Shown here: one piece after another, positions 1-11,900 of the stretch | Layout: each line of letters opens with the position of its first letter | How positions within the stretch are numbered: position 1 is the stretch's first letter | Source: Cladopsammia gracilis | Lineage: Eukaryota; Cnidaria; Anthozoa; Scleractinia; Dendrophylliidae | DNA length: 64,000 bases | Direction of reading: 5' to 3' | Assembly: GCA_022457155.1 (NCBI GenBank) | Contig: JAJGOT010000352.1 | Location: forward strand, 732,001 to 796,000 | Program-made: the position numbers and the translations under genes | Notes under the pieces: model-generated | What the model saw: only the letters and a program-made list of their open reading frames with translations | Told to the model about the DNA's origin: nothing | Databases searched by the model: none

Positions 1-560
1 TACAGTACTACTCACAAATTCGTGTGCGGCAAGATTTTATTTGTTTTTTGAATCTTTAGATTCGCAATACTTAGAGCGCGATGGCAAAATCATTTTCCGC
101 AGAACATGGTTTTCAGTTAAAAGCTTTGCCAAATAGCGAGCGCCTTGCGGGGGTCACTCGCTTGTTCGTTACCCTTTTTTACTCACGCTCTTTACAGAAC
201 TTTTATATGGCGGACGACTGAAGAGGCTCGAAGACCGAAATTTTTAATCAAACTACCGCGTTTTAACAGTGTTTAGATCATTTTAAAATTATTTTAAGTG
301 CGTCGAATGTCTATAAAAGACGTGATGTCCTATTCTTCACGCTCTTTACAGAGCGTTTTGTCAACAAATTCGTGTGCGGCAAGATTTTCATTTTGACTCG
401 TTAGATTCGCAATGATCAGAGTACGATGGCAAAAACATTTTCCGCAGAACATGGTTTTCAGTAAAAAGCGTTGCGAAATAGTGAGCGTGAATCACGGGTC
501 ACTCGCTTGTACGTTGCGCTTTGTTTCTCGTGCTCTTTACAAAGCGTTTTGCAGTCCAGA
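1..560. repeat. two direct copies of a ~190-bp unit, ~350 bp apart
   Basis: Both copies share AAATTCGTGTGCGGCAAG (about 17 and 366), then CATTTTCCGCAGAACATGG, GGGTCACTCGCTTGT and a CTCTTTACA end. The spacer includes AAGACGTGATGTCC, and a related stretch appears inverted near 8190-8230. The nature of the element is unknown; the left edge may continue outside the window. Confidence 0.6.
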
Positions 561-1281
561 TCTAGACGCGCTCTTTTACTCGATCGGTTAACGTAGTTCA
601 GACCTAGAGTACATTAACTGAGCTTTTAAAAAATAATATAGGACTTGTGAAATAAATGATGGCTTCTCTTTGAAATCCTAACTTGAACAAGCAAAAGGCA
701 AGCGCCCGCCTTTCACCACTGAGAGAACATTGTTTGTGTTGAGATAATTATTCAAATTTGAATCCGTTTGCCGGTCTCGTGGGAGTTCGTAGGAAGACAT
801 TTGGAGCGCCATTTTTAGTTTACGAAACACCTTCTAGAAAATAGCGCTTTGATACTATTTCCACGCATCGTATTAAATCCAAACTTCGCCAATCTATTGT
901 TTAGACATGAGGCTAACATTTCCAGGGTGAACCTTAATTAGCAAGTCCTTCCTTGAAGAGAAAAACCATCCTGAATATCAATGCGGTGTTTTTTCCATAC
1001 TGAAATCAGCGAATAAAACGAATTTTAGAACGCGATTCGATAGTAGTTGTCCAAATCTCAGGGAAATAAAAAGGGTATTAAATGATTCCTTAACACCTCT
1101 TCTTAAAAAGCAAGGGTGAACCTAAAAGCCAAAGTACTTAGTTTTTTTGTTATGGAGTAAAACATACACCTTGTTTCCCCATTTCTCACCATTTTCTTTG
1201 TAATTTGGCTCTTTTGTCTGACGGAAGCTTTTCAAATTTAGCGCTCTGGACCGTAAGATATGTCGCGGCATTGTCGGCGAT
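561..1281. other. no gene recognised
   Basis: AT-rich sequence with no frame, RNA gene or clear repeat that can be supported. Confidence 0.5.
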
Positions 1282-1488
1282 GACACTTTGTGATGCCAGT
1301 CATGGAGTAACGTGCACCCCCAGGACACTTTGTGATGCCAGTCATGGAGTAGCCAGCCATCCCCCCAGGACACTTTGTGATGACAGTCATGGAGTAGCGT
1401 ACCACCCCCAGGACACTTTGCGATGCCAGTCATGGAGTAGCGTGCATCCCCAGGACACTTTGTGACGCCAGTCATGGAGTAGCGTGCA
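1282..1488. repeat. minisatellite, 5 copies of a 41-43-bp unit
   Basis: Five head-to-tail units, each beginning ACACTTTGTGATGCCAGTC, followed by ATGGAGTAGC and a short C-rich stretch ending CCCCAGG. Apparent frames on both strands here are by-products of the repeat. Confidence 0.9.
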
Positions 1489-1879
1489 CTACAACAACTG
1501 GTTTGAACAAATGAAATTTGTGCGTCGATACCCCAGCCACCTCTCATCGCTCCCGGCCGCTTAAAGGGGCCTTTTCGTGCGAACATCCCAGAAATCGGGA
1601 GCGATGAAAGATAGATGTATTCACAGGCTTCTTGCTTTTTTTAATATTATTTAAACATATTCATTGGCGAAGTCAGTGCCCTAAGAGTTACAACGCTCAT
1701 CGCCGGAGGGCTCACTTGGATGAGATTAATTACAGCCGGTAGTATCTTCAAAATAGAAATGACCAGGGGGGTGGGAGGGGTTACTCTGTGCCGCTGGGAC
1801 TCTTAAACTTTTACCCTATACCAGATTATGTTCAGCTGATTTTGGAATTAACACTAGACTAGAAACCGAAAATCCCTGC

Positions 1880-2015
1880 GGGGAGACTGGGTGGAGGAAG
1901 CGAGGAAACCTCGTCTCCCCGCATTTTTTAAGCTCGTTTTTCTTCGTACCTTCCCTAACTATTCGCGCTTTCCCCACTATCTGAACGCCTGGAACAGGCT
2001 AAGCATTTCAGGAAA
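1880..2015. repeat. copy of an inverted-repeat element also found at 42357-42590
   Basis: Shares the stretch from CGTCTCCCCGCATTTTTT through CTTCGTACCTTCCC and AACTATTCGCGCTTTCCCC to CTATCTGAACGCCTGGAACA with the right arm of the 42.4-kb element. The left arm is mostly missing here. Confidence 0.6.
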
Positions 2016-3589
2016 TGCAGGCTGAACTGATCAGAAATAGTTTGAAATAAGCTTTCATGTGAGGATTTTTTTTTGTGCAATAGAGACCTAAAACGACCAA
2101 TAGAAGTTCGATTGGTCGTTAAAAGAAACTATAAGCAACGTGTCTGGCTTATTTGCGTGAGCTGAAAGAAGAAAGGCAAAAAGGAAGTCTGAAAAGAAAG
2201 CGGCTTAATATTAAGCCCCCGATGAATCATCAATCATTCACATCATGTAAAATTTTGAATGAAAACATTTGAACGAGTTCAAAACCTTGTTGGGTGGGCG
2301 GCGTGGGGTGGGAAGTGAAAATGTTAACGACCGAATAAATAATTGGCCCCTCGGGCTTTATTTTTTTGCAAGATAAGGGGGAGGGCGCCCCCCCCCCCCC
2401 CCCCCCCCGGTCGCCTCCCTAAGATTCGCCACTGTTTACAGTGTGAATGAATTCGATAACGATTTTATGGAATACAAAAAATTTTGAGTTCAGGCTTAGG
2501 CGCTACAGTAGATAGTGTTTAAGAAAATGTTAAGTCATTTATTAGCCGCAGCTTCCGGCAGACATTAAACGTGCCAGAGCTAAGAACTTCTGCCTACAGC
2601 CTATAAACAAGTACATAAACATGATCCTTGATCCTTTCACATCCTTTACTTCCAAATCTTGAGTCATGTCATATATGCATGTTATGTGGTTGTATTTAAC
2701 TTTTGCGTCTTTGAATGAAGTCGGCCTTTTTTCGAACTGTTTAAATGAAAGCTCTTTAGCGGTTCTTTCCTATCGAGATGTTTGTTTTTCATGATCAGTA
2801 TTTTTCAAAACGAAATTCTCAATTTTTCCTGAAATTTGATAGCCTGCATAGCAGACGCAGGGGTTTTACCTGAATTTTAAATAAATTTTAACAGGATTTA
2901 AGAAGGGATAGCCGGAGAAAGAAAATGGTTTTTGGAACACCAACAGACAGTTGATACCAACACAAGAGCACCCCGGGTTGCTAGTGGACAAACTTGGTAT
3001 CCGTCTATTAATTATTAACTACAAAATTCTAATTTTAAAACTTCACTAAATCTTCAATATTTCTTATTTCTCTAAATTTTACAAATCCTTTGAGAAAAAC
3101 TATTTCCTCCCAAAAATACCCAAAAATTTACAAAACATCCCACAAAATAGATTCATGAGATGAATGAAGGGTTTTTAGATTGCTTGAAACGAGAACGAGA
3201 TATGCATTGTTAAAGGGAGGCCCTGTCAGGGTAAATTCCGACAGGCGACATGACCCAAAAAGTAGCGACTGTACGTAAAATGAAATAGCGACAAAAGACA
3301 AATGTTCGTTCAATTCCACAACCCCCCCCCCCCCCCCCCCCCCCACCCCGGCAGGGCCTCTTAAGTAACGGAAAAGTGCATTCAGGTAAAATCCCGCCCT
3401 GGGTCGCCCTTGCGGTGAATTTACGAGGACGCGCGCGAGAGGAGAACGCGCGAAGACCTGGGAAGGAAAGGACTCCCGCCAGTGGCTTGGTTACCAAGGA
3501 CGAGTGGAAAATTGAGAAAGGAAGTGAAAAGTAGGAAGCTTCAGCGAGCTTTCCTTTTATCAAGTGCTGAACTAAACTTTAAATTTCAC
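2016..3589. other. upstream flank of ARB2A, repeat-rich, no gene
   Basis: Contains C-homopolymers at 2388-2408 and 3322-3344, and a stretch at 3171-3204 (ATTGCTTGAAACGAGAACGA) that recurs near 22620-22652. Inverted GGGAGGCCCTGTCAGGG and GGCAGGGCCTCTTAA flank 3217-3363. No coding region is supported; a promoter for ARB2A should lie here but no core motif stands out. Confidence 0.5.
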
Positions 3590-6500
3590 ATGAGGAATGG
3601 ACTCTTGGTTTTGACCGCTATAGTCCAGGTAAGTTTATAACTACTACGTCTCGTACACTGATCTAGGAATGCCTGTTTGTGTCTTGTTTTGGTAAGCTAA
3701 ATATATGCCTTGTATCGAAATGTTGATAAGAATTTTTCTCAATTCAAGCTTATATAATTAGTTTATTTTACTTTGACTTCTACAGATTTCGTTAATCAGA
3801 AGCTTGAAAGACACTTGTAATGCAAAAACTGAACAATACTGCAATCAAATGTCAGAATCACCGGAGGTAGAGGACGACAAAATGGGACAATGTGAGTTTT
3901 CGGCAAACATACTTTACCTCTTTTAATATGGTCATTTTGTGCAGTCTGTAATAAGCTTAAAACGTAAGTCACACAACATAACACAACAAAATAGGCTTAA
4001 TCATTTGCCAGCAACTAGCGATGCACGTCTGATGAGTGCATTGTACTGTGAAACAACTTGTAAAATACATCTCATGTTCTGCGACATCCTGCCTCCTACG
4101 CTTGTGAAAAGTGAAAGACTAGTGAATTTTTCCCGCACCTCATGCCCACAAGTTTCAAAGGGCAGGTGTTATGCAAAAATATTATTTAGAAACTTTTCTG
4201 AACTAATAATGTTTTATTATTTTTTACTGTGTGAGAGAGACATTCATTGTAATATTATAAAAGCTATCCAACATCCAGAGTCAGGGTGATTTTAGACATG
4301 GCTGTAAAGTTACATTTTATTAAGACACCTACACTGCCTACAATATACTGAGATCATTTTTTCAGTATAAATTTAACATATGTTGCCGTTTATAGATTTG
4401 GGTTTAAAGGAGAAGGAAATGGTTTTTCCACAAACATTGGAAGAGTTTGGATACAAGTTCAATGAAGGTTGGTAATTTTAATTTTCAAGGCTGAAAAGAA
4501 AAACATTTCAAGTCATCTAGTGGCAGTGATTCATGTACGCTGACAAACTAAGGTGGAGCAGTCACTCACACTCAACTCCCTCCTCTCCCCCCATCTCATG
4601 TCCCTTGCTTGAGGGCTTGTTCTTGAAGTCATCTGACTCTTGACTGTTTCTACCAATGAGAGTGGTTGTTTTATGGTTTTCAAGAATGCATGGGACTGAA
4701 TATATACTCTGGTTGGACAATGTAGCAGCTGTTGTAAGGTCTCACACCATTGGTTCAGTGTTCTCACCAGGCCGCGGCCTTGCGGGATTCCCGCCAAAAA
4801 AATTGAGATGGCGCACCAAAAGCCAAGAAGATGCACCCGTTAGGGCGCAGAAGCAAGCTTCGAGTGAAACAGACTTTTGAATGTTTATGAGTAGTTTAAT
4901 GGTCAATCGAACACCCCAGCATTTTGCTTGTTCAAATGAATAAAAACATTTATCAAAAAATTTAAAGCCTTTAAATTGCCTTTACCCTCATTGGTCATAT
5001 GTACGTGGTGAAGGTTTGCATAAGCATTGCTATCAAATCGTAAACATCTTGTCCGCCATGTTGGATCAGGTACATGTAGGTACTTCATGTAACAGACCTT
5101 TTGGAGTGACTTTGTCCCTCTAATATTCTTACAGGACCCCTATTTTTCAGCAGAGGGGGCCCTGCGATTCCCCAAGGCAAAATCCTGGTGAGAACACTGT
5201 TGGTTCGATGCCCATTTGAGAGGACAATACAACAAATGACAGAAACATTCATCCACAATGCCTTAAACAATAGAGCTGCTACAGTACCACAATGGTCAAA
5301 TGACATTCTTTCTTGTCTGATTTGCACTAAATGATGTTCTAGATAAGTTGAAACTATTTTTAATTGGGACTGGCTCTCTGCAGAAGGACAAATGAGGAAC
5401 ACAGAAACTGATGAACCATTCAAGTTTGAAGTCAAACAAGGTGACAGGTCCTACAATCAAAAGCACTATGAAGCCCTGGGTGAGGTAGGGTCTTAAAATT
5501 TGCTTATTTTTTGTGTTTATAAACACACTAGATTTATTCATTGTGTAGTTCCAGAAAAAATCCATACCCACCCCATGGAAGGTCATTGGAAATTCCTAGG
5601 GGGAGGGGGGTCTTAAAAGCCAACATTTTAGAAGCAATGTCTGAAGCTAAACTGGAATTTCCTGGGGGGCTGACGGGGGTGCTAAACAAAAAAACCTTCC
5701 GTGGGGGGAGTATGGATATTTTCTGGAACTGCACATTCTAAAGCTACAATGTAGTAATAGGGTGGTTTTCAGATGGGTGTCAAAATCACAGTAATCATTC
5801 TGGCCAATCACGACAAACGAGGCAATATAGTGATCAACCAATCAGAAATTAAAGTGCACCTAACCCCAAATTTTTATTTTGCTTAATCAACTCTATGTAC
5901 GTTAAAAAGTTGACTAGTTAAATATTTCATGTTTTTAACGTCGCGTTAGTGAGTTATAGAGATTTGAATTCACAAAATGCTAATTAGATGACGTATATTC
6001 GGGAATTTGCCATTATTTCTACGTCAATTAACAATACGCAACTTAAGGAAAATGAAAATGAATTTGAGAAATACCAAATATAAACTGTGGATAGTCAACT
6101 GATTCGTAAAAAACAAGTAGTTGTATGATAAATCATTCCCAAATTTACGTCATCTAATTAGCATTTTGTAAATTCAAATCTCTATAACTCGATCACTAAC
6201 GCGACGTTAAAAACAAGAAATATTTAACTTTTCAACTTTGCAACGTACATAGAGTTGATTAAGCAAAAAAACGATTTGGGGTTAGGTGCACTTTAAAGTG
6301 CCTATCCCCAAATAGTGCCTAAATTATTTTCAGAATCAGCCCTATGTACATTGAATAGTTGAATGGTAAAATATGTCTTGTTTTGAACGTCGCATTTGTG
6401 AGTTATAGAGATTTGAATTTTCAAAATGCTAATTAGATGACGTCAACCCGGGAATTTGCCATTATTTCTACACCAATTTACAATGCGCCGTTTACAGCTT

Positions 6501-7564
6501 GAGGATAATTTATTTCATAAATACTAAAAATAAACTGTGGATAGTCAATTGATTTGTAAAAAATATTACTTGGAAGTAAAAACAAGTAGTTGTATAATAA
6601 ATGATTCCCGAGTTGATGTCATCCAATTAGCATTTTGTAAATTCAAATCTCTATAACTCACAAACACGACGTTCAAAACAAGAAATATTTTACCATTCAA
6701 CTATTCAATGTACATAGAGTTGATTCTGAAACTAGCTTTCTAGGGGTGATAGGCACTTTTAATAAAGCAAAAACACTTAGCTGGTGCCAAATGCGGGTAA
6801 GCAAGCAAGTAATGATTGGTTTTGGTTTAGTTTCTTTCGATTGGTTGATAAAATAGTGCAAGATGTTTTAGCCTATTATCATCGTTTTATTATTGTTTTA
6901 GCCTATTATCATCATATAAACATATATATATATATTAATGTTTCGACACGCAATAAAGGACACTCATTTGTGGGCGTAAATTGGGCAGGGAATATACTGG
7001 CAAGGCTCAGATAGAACCCACCGACCGGATAAACCCACCAGATGAGGGGCCTCGGCACATGGCGCCATGCCGAGGGGGTGCCTCATGCCTGTACTGCAAG
7101 GCGGACGTCGTTGCTGGCAGAATTACCTGGGGACAAGTTAACCCAGTCCAGAGTAACAAAACGTCCCCTCCCTGACGGGGCTTCAGCACAGGGCTGAAGG
7201 GGTGCTGCAGGCAGCAATTCCCTGCCCTTAATTTATTGATAAGACTTAATGAGTAAAAGTTTTCCATCAATCAAACTTAGTAAGCGACTAAGGTCTAAGA
7301 ACAGATCGAGCAATTATAGCATAGACAATAAATAAGTATGGGAGGGCGGGAGGGATCAATTTTGCTGCGGGGAAACTTGCAGCCTTCTGAGATGAGGGTG
7401 ATTGAGAAAGGTCACATAATTTAACCTGTTTGGTTGACTTAAGCCAAATAAGGAAGACAAGTGCCAAATAAGGAGCAACATGTGAGATGAGGCCACAGAG
7501 GTGATTGCGGGCTCAGATTTGATGTTGCTTTCTTACATTAACTATTATTTTATGCTAAAATATC

Positions 7565-7657
<93 letters not shown>

Positions 7658-8929
7658 TCATCATATATATTATATCATATATCATATATTATCATCATAT
7701 AATCATAGCAATGCAAAATCAAAGCATTTGCCTTTAGTAATAAATAATTATCACATTGATACCCTTTCTACAATCTACATGTTGCTATGTTGTATATTAC
7801 ATTATCTTTTTGGCATCTCTGTTTTGTAGGTTATCACTGAATACGTTTACAAACTACTGGAAGAAGAAGTCAAACTGAAGAGACATTATATTCCTGTAAG
7901 TAAAGTTATTATCAAGTAAGCTTTTTTAAATCTGTGACCTCAGGTTTTTGAGTAGGCTCGACTACCCGCCCGCACTCGTCTCCCGAAAAGACGGCTGGAC
8001 GTGTGACATGCGATCATGTTGTAGGGAGATTTAAACTTCAAAATCTTAAGCCATTGACGACTTTTTTGAGTGATTTTCTGCATACATGTACACACGCCCC
8101 ATAGGATTTCGTGACTTCATATTTGGAGTCATTGCAGTGAAATTTCATGAGCCGAAGCCAAGAACGTGTTGGAACATTTAGAATATTGTTTAGACATCAC
8201 GTCTTTTTTCCACGTTCGATGCACTTCAAAAACTATAAAACTACAAAAACTGTAAAATTATAAAAAAGTAAAAGGATGTTCTATAAAAGTCACTTCAGGC
8301 TGATATCGATTTCGATCCTACTTGGATCCTCTTCAGTCGCCATTTTGGAAATGGCGACTGAAGAGGATGAAGAGGATCCGAGTAGGATCGAAATCGATAT
8401 CAGCCTGAAGTGACTTTTTTTTCGTCAAAGAACCCCCTGGAAAGGAAATTCCAGTGGGGTGGGGGGGGTCTAAACTGAAAGACCATCCGTGGGGGAGGTA
8501 TGGATATTAATTTTTCTGGAACCACACATTTGAAATAATAGTAGTAATAAAAATAATAATAATTATAATAATAATAATAATAATAATAATCTTTATTAAC
8601 AAATTCTCAAACAATTTTACGTTTACAATTATTAATCTACTGGGGAGCAGGGGTGGCGCAGTGGTGAGAGCACTCACCTCCCACCATTGTGGCCCGGGCT
8701 CAATTCCCGGCCCGGCGTCATATGTGGGTTGAGTTTGTTGTTGGTTCTCTCCTTGCTCCGAGAGGTTTTTCTCCGGGTACTCCGGTTTTCCCCTCTCCTC
8801 AAAAACCAACACTTCCAAATTCCTATTGGATCTGGAAAGTGTCCACTCGCGTACTAAAATACTTTGACGCTTAAATAAATTGATTTGATTTGATTTTGAT
8901 TTTATTTTTTGATTAAATATGTTGTTATT

Positions 8930-8975
<46 letters not shown>

Positions 8976-11900
8976 TGAACTGTATTTTCACTTCAGGTTG
9001 ATGCAAAAGAAGATGAAGACAAAAGTTTTTTTTTCATGAGTGATGATGCCATGACAAGCGAAAAACTGATGATTCTTATTCATGGCAGTGGAGTGGTGAG
9101 AGCTGGACAGTGGGCCAGAAGGTTATCTGCAATATTCATTGCACGCTGATTATTGGGTTTGAGATAAAGTAACACATGAGCCACAGGCATCTCACATGGT
9201 GCAACTTAACTCAGTTTCTGCATCATCAATGTACATGTGCCTCAATGTTTAGGGTATTACGAGGCTGAAATCCCTCCTTGATGGGAGGCACAGACATCCC
9301 ACATGGGTGTAGCTTAAACCCAGTTTCTATGGCATCAGTGTCAGGCAAGTGGGTCTTGCTATGCTAAACCTCCCCCCCCCCCCCCCCCCTGCCCCCTCCC
9401 TTTTGATGGGAGCCCAGTTTCTATAGTATGAAACAGCTAGGGTAATGATACTCTGAAATCCCCCCTTGATGGAGCCACAGGCATCCCACATGGGTGTAGC
9501 TTAACACATTTTCTGTGGCGTCAGTGTCAAGCAACTACGCTAAATCTTCCCTCTCCCCTTTTGATGGGAGCCACGGGCATCCCACAATGATGTAGCTTAA
9601 CCAGGTTTCTATAGTACTTGTATGGCGCAACTAGGGTTTTGCTACTCTGAAATCCCCCTTGATGGGAGCCACAGGCATCCCACATGGGTGTTGCTTAACC
9701 CTGTTTCTGTAGCATGAAGCAACTAGAGTATTGCTATACTGTAATTCCTCCTTGATGGGAGCCACAGACATCCCTGATGACACGTGGGTGTAACTTAACC
9801 CATTTCCTGCAGCAAAATTGAAACGACTAGGGTCTTACTGCGCTGTATTCACCCATCTGGATGGGAGCCACAGGCAGCCCACACTGGTGTAGCATGAAGC
9901 AACTATGATATTGCTATGTTGAAATCCCCACTTGATGGGAGCCACAGGCAGCCTACACTGGTGTAGCATGAAGCAACTAGTATATTGCTACGTTGAAATC
10001 CCCACTTGATGGGAGCCACAGGCATCCCATATGGGTGTGTTTTAACCCATTTAATATAGCATGTAGCAAATAGGGTATTGAAACACTGTAATTCCCCCTT
10101 GATAGGAGCCCAAGGCATCCCCGTTGATACATGGGTGTAACTTAACCCACTTTCTGTAGCATGAAGCAACTAGGGTATTGTTACGCTAAAGTCTCCACTT
10201 GATGGGAGCCACAGGCATCCCACATGGGTGTGGCTTGTAACCCAGTTTGTGTATCATATATAGCTAAAATGAGTGTAAAGTTAATTGAGGTTACTTTTCT
10301 TTTACTTTGAAATGAGTTTTGATCTTTATTTGTTTTTGTTTTTTTCTAATTAGGTTAATTATTAATGATGATTTGGAGTGTGGAACAATGCTGCCATACA
10401 TCAAAAGAGCTACCCAGGTTAGTTCCCTGTGTCAATTGTATTTATTTTTTTATTTGCGTTACGTTCAATCTGCCCTGAAGGAAAATGACTTTATAGATCT
10501 TTTGCTGATTATAAAGCCTACAATCACGCAAACTATTCTTTGCCCCTTCCCTATCTACTCATCAGTAGTTTACACAGTTTGCCATTCAATTAATATTAGT
10601 TTTAAACTTACTTTATCACGCAATCCTAATTTCGTGTTGCTTGTCCAGGGTTTATGTGCAGTAAAATTTGAGATTTTTTGGTGGCCGGTCTTCCAAATGG
10701 CTGCCCCTATTGTTTTTTTTCAGGGGCTCATTTCCGCCAGAAGTTCCTTCGAACGCATCTCCATAATCTCGGAATACTGCTAGTACATCAATAAAGTTAT
10801 ATTTTTTTAAATGTTTGTTTTGCAAAAATTAAAGGAGGGATATGGAGTGGTTATCACAAATGGAAATGAAAATTATGTGCAGAAAAACAAGAAAAGAATA
10901 CGCATCAGAGTAAGTAATAAAAACAATCATTACTAATTAATTATAACGATAACACTAATAGAGCAGTTTTCAATTGAGTGTGAAAAGTAATTACACAATT
11001 GCTTTGGTTTTTCATTGCTACGTGTTGTGATTGGCTAAAAAATCTTGCACCACTTTCTCAACCAATCAGAAGTAAAACCAAAACCAATCGTGACTTGCTT
11101 GCACGCGTTTTCCCGTGCTTGGCGCCGCCAACATGTAATTGCTTCGAGCTCTGATTGGTTCATTGGATTGTTTACAACTGCTGTGATTGGTCAGAGTAAT
11201 TACTTTGGTTTTCGTTTTACCACACTCAATTGAAAACTGCAGCTCTAATAATAATTGTAATTGTTATAAGTAAAAGAGCAGTTTTCAATTGATTGTTGTA
11301 AAATCAAAACCAAAGTAATTACTCTGACCATTCAATCACAACAGATGAAACAATCCAATGAACCAATCAGAACTCAAAGTAAAAACATGTATCCGGCGCC
11401 AAACACATGGGAAAATGCATGCAAGCAAGTCATGTTTTGGTTTTACTTCTGATTGGTTGAGAAAGTGGCACAAGATATTTTAGCCAATCACAAAGCATTA
11501 AACCAAAGCCAATAAGCAATCACTCAGACACTTACTTTCCACACTCGATTGAAAATTGCTCTGTATTTATTATATTACCAACTAATTACCACAAAAAAAA
11601 TTTATGCAGAGTCTTTTCAAAAAATTTTATTAGTTAAAATAGACTACAAGCAATCCAGTCTTTCTCAGCTTAGTCCATCGAGTGAGAAACGAGAAAGCAT
11701 TGGCGAGCGGATAATGGCCGCGCAAAAACTGGGGCAAGACAAGTGCGAGAAAAGAGAGACTGCAGACAAAGCCACAGCGTTTTACCTTTCACGGCCGAGT
11801 GATTATTGAGGTGTCAATTTCATATGGTCTTTCAAGCCAATTAGTGCATTTAACTTATCATGTATGTACTTTTCATGTTAAACAGCGGCTTGCAAATGTT

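Noticed and set aside
3128..3563. Minus-strand frames with poly-Gly stretches
   Set aside because: They run through a C-homopolymer and repeat sequence just upstream of ARB2A, and have no family resemblance.
7501..7737. Open frame rich in Ile/Tyr
   Set aside because: Pure product of the (AT)n microsatellite.
8507..8874. Frames on both strands at 8.5-8.9 kb
   Set aside because: Explained by the tRNA-derived SINE and the flanking TAA arrays.
9170..10260. Array with ~95-bp period considered as a coding repeat domain
   Set aside because: Unit lengths vary and are not kept in multiples of three, with stops in all frames, and it lies between two ARB2A exons.
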